A program made the position numbers and the translations under genes. This document shows, one piece after another, positions 30,867-32,386 of a stretch of 32,386 bases of DNA (its first letter is position 1; each line of letters opens with the position of its first letter). The notes below the pieces were generated by a model. It did not search any database, was not told the DNA's origin, and worked only from the letters and a program-made list of their open reading frames with translations. Source of the stretch: Ruminococcaceae bacterium UBA3323 (GTDB lineage Bacteria > Bacillota > Clostridia > Oscillospirales > Acutalibacteraceae); NCBI GenBank assembly GCA_002361935.1, contig DESD01000042.1, forward strand, positions 1,287-33,672, written 5' to 3'.

Positions 30867-32195
30867 ATGAGAATTCAATTATCAGACCATTTCAACTACA
30901 AAAAGCTTATCCGTTTTGTAATTCCGTCTGTTTGTATGATGATTTTCACTTCAATCTACAGCGTGGTAGACGGCTTCTTTGTTTCTAATTATGCGGGCAA
31001 AACGCCCTTTGCCGCCCTAAACCTTATCTATCCTCTTCTTATGATGTTTGCCGCACTCGGATTTATGATCGGAACAGGCGGAAGCGCAGTTGTTTCCAAG
31101 GCACTCGGGGAGGGCAAAAAGAAAGTTGCCAACGAATACTTTTCAATGCTTGTTTATGCCGCATTAATCGGCGGACTTATCATCAGCATATTGGGTTTAC
31201 TATTTTTAAAGCCGATCGCAATTGCCCTCGGCGCAGACAGCAGCATGCTGTCATACTGCCTGATTTACGGCAGAATTCTGCTGTGCGCAATCCCCTTTTT
31301 CATTCTGCAGAATGTATTTCAGAGCTTCTTAGTAACTGCTGAAAAACCAACGCTTGGTCTGATTGTTACCATCGGAGCGGGGCTTACAAATATTGTTCTT
31401 GATTATCTGTTTGTAGGTGTTTTAAAATACGGACTTGCAGGCGCTGCCGCAGCAACCGCCGCCAGCCAGATTATAGGCGGAATCATCCCGATCATTTATT
31501 TTATCAGGAAAAACAGCAGCCTTTTAAAGCTTACAAAATGCAGATTTTACGGCAGAATTCTGCTTAAAACCTGCACAAACGGTTCATCGGAGCTGATGAC
31601 AACGCTTTCCTCTTCGCTTGTAAATATGCTTTATAATTTTCAGCTTATGAAAATTGCAGGTGAAAACGGCATTGCCGCATACGGTGTAATCATGTATGTA
31701 CACTTTGTATTTACTGCCATATTTATTGGATATTCCATCGGCAGTGCACCTGTAATCGGCTACAACTTTGGCGCTGAAAACCATAAAGAACTAAAAGGAC
31801 TGCTGAAAAAAAGCATGGTTATAACTGCTGTCTGCGGAATTATTCTCACCGCTGCAGCTGTGTTGCTGGCTTCTCCTTTGTCAAAGATTTTCGTAGGCTA
31901 TGATGAGGAACTGTTCAGCCTTACTCTTAACGGATTTCGATTGTTCTCTTTATCCTTTCTAATAACGGGCTTCAACATTTTTGCTTCTTCATTCTTTACA
32001 GCTCTTGGGAACGGATTTGTTTCAGCTGCAATTTCATTTTCAAGAACATTGCTGTTCCAGGTTGCTGCAGTTCTTTTACTCCCTATGATTTTCGGATTAA
32101 ACGGAATATGGCTTGCCGTAGTTGCTGCAGAGGCACTTTCCATTATCGTTTCAGCGGCATTTTTAATTAAAAACAAAAAGCGATACAATTACTGA
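30867..32195 (+). CDS. MATE-family efflux transporter
   Basis: The product has 442 residues with about 12 membrane segments in two similar halves. Family marks are FVIPSVCMMIFTSIYSVVDGFFVSNYAG in segment 1, GTGGSAVVSKALGEGK after segment 2 and NIVLDYLFVG mid-protein. The second half has SIGSAPVIGYNFGAEN, the repeat of the pattern. MATE proteins export cationic drugs, dyes or metabolites by Na+ or H+ exchange. AAAGGAG at 30854-30860 is 6 nt before the ATG. It is the only gene on its transcript. Control by the terminator-bearing leader suggests that the gene is induced by a ligand, perhaps its substrate. The substrate is unknown. Confidence 0.94.
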   Translation: MRIQLSDHFNYKKLIRFVIPSVCMMIFTSIYSVVDGFFVSNYAGKTPFAALNLIYPLLMMFAALGFMIGTGGSAVVSKALGEGKKKVANEYFSMLVYAALIGGLIISILGLLFLKPIAIALGADSSMLSYCLIYGRILLCAIPFFILQNVFQSFLVTAEKPTLGLIVTIGAGLTNIVLDYLFVGVLKYGLAGAAAATAASQIIGGIIPIIYFIRKNSSLLKLTKCRFYGRILLKTCTNGSSELMTTLSSSLVNMLYNFQLMKIAGENGIAAYGVIMYVHFVFTAIFIGYSIGSAPVIGYNFGAENHKELKGLLKKSMVITAVCGIILTAAAVLLASPLSKIFVGYDEELFSLTLNGFRLFSLSFLITGFNIFASSFFTALGNGFVSAAISFSRTLLFQVAAVLLLPMIFGLNGIWLAVVAAEALSIIVSAAFLIKNKKRYNY

Positions 32196-32201
32196 TTTTC
32201 A

Positions 32202-32243
32202 TTTGTCTGCACCTCAGAATTTCGGTCTTGAGGTGCAGACAAA
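32202..32243. repeat. 15-bp perfect inverted repeat after the MATE gene
   Basis: TTTGTCTGCACCTCA (32202-32216) and TGAGGTGCAGACAAA (32229-32243) are exact complements around a 12-nt loop, starting 6 nt after the stop codon. The 3' side is followed by A-rich, not T-rich, sequence on both strands, so it lacks the U-tract of an intrinsic terminator. It may still stop or protect the MATE transcript. Confidence 0.85.
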
Positions 32244-32271
32244 AAAATATTAAAATTATTAAAAAAATGTA

Positions 32272-32300
32272 TTGACATTGAGAATATTATTTGCTATTAT
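32272..32300 (+). promoter_or_regulatory. tRNA-Asn promoter
   Basis: TTGACA (32272-32277), a 17-bp spacer and TATTAT (32295-32300) lie 21 bp before the tRNA. Near-consensus boxes fit a strong stable-RNA promoter. Confidence 0.85.
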
Positions 32301-32321
32301 ATTAAAGCACTTGAGAGACAT

Positions 32322-32386
32322 TCCTCTATAGCTCAGTCGGTAGAGCATGCGGCTGTTAACCGCAGGGTCGTTGGTTCGAGTCCAAC
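32322..32386 (+). tRNA. tRNA-Asn (GTT), 3' end beyond window
   Basis: The cloverleaf begins TCCTCTA (acceptor 5' strand, 32322-32328). The D-arm is GCTC...GAGC, the anticodon stem TGCGG...CCGCA with loop CTGTTAA and anticodon GTT at 32355-32357. The T-arm is GTTGG-TTCGAGT-CCAAC, which ends at the window edge. The 3' acceptor strand is cut off. Asparagine identity follows from the anticodon. Confidence 0.95.

Overview
The window reads as an AT-rich chromosomal segment of a Gram-positive Clostridia-type gut bacterium (Bacillota, probably Oscillospiraceae/Ruminococcaceae or a close relative). This rests on AGGAGG ribosome binding sites, TTGACA-N17-TATAAT promoters, the rimP-nusA-ylxR-ylxQ-infB-rbfA-nrnA-truB-ribF gene order, a BirA-type biotin operator, a lipoprotein-anchored ABC binding protein and many carbohydrate-active genes. 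No phage, insertion sequence, integrase or CRISPR array was seen. The placement is inferred from gene content, not from a database match.

Layout, left to right. (1) 1-4851, minus strand: an SDR oxidoreductase, a GPH-type sugar:cation symporter and the first 806 residues of a secreted beta-helix protein with four near-identical 86-residue repeats, probably one transcription unit read off the left edge. Its promoter lies inside the terminator hairpin of the next unit. (2) 4859-5812, minus: bioY plus a translationally overlapping DUF1284 protein, under a promoter overlapped by a BirA operator. (3) 5870-9192, plus: a PHP-domain metallohydrolase, a sensor kinase and an OmpR-type regulator, closed by a strong bidirectional terminator. 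(4) 9286-10913, minus: a MarR-type repressor with a likely autoregulatory operator and two small membrane proteins of unknown function. (5) 10914-11228: a gene-poor stretch with an imperfect inverted repeat and one doubtful small ORF.

(6) 11229-19659, minus: a long housekeeping operon for ribosome maturation, transcription and translation (rimP, nusA, ylxR, ylxQ, infB, rbfA, nrnA, truB), ending in an unusually short ribF and a HAD hydrolase. Many of its genes overlap by 4-23 nt, which suggests translational coupling. Its leader carries an 11-bp hairpin just before the rimP ribosome binding site. (7) 19667-23193, minus: a GH13 alpha-glucosidase with an N-terminal helical extension, and gdhA (glutamate dehydrogenase). 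(8) 23338-26199, minus: an ABC importer (lipoprotein, permease, ATPase) of the COG2984/COG4120/COG1101 (TrpXYZ-like) type, with an internal terminator after the binding-protein gene.

(9) 26229-30637, minus: a large GH63/GH37-like glycosidase and a tail-anchored calcineurin-like phosphoesterase with an altered metal motif. (10) 30672-32195, plus: a MATE exporter preceded by a structured, terminator-bearing leader that looks like a riboswitch or attenuator of no class I recognise. (11) 32272-32386, plus: a tRNA-Asn gene with a strong promoter, cut by the right edge.

The most promising leads for something undescribed are the MATE leader RNA, the PHP-kinase-regulator operon, the promoter nested in a terminator hairpin upstream of the SDR gene, and the MarR/two-membrane-protein operon.
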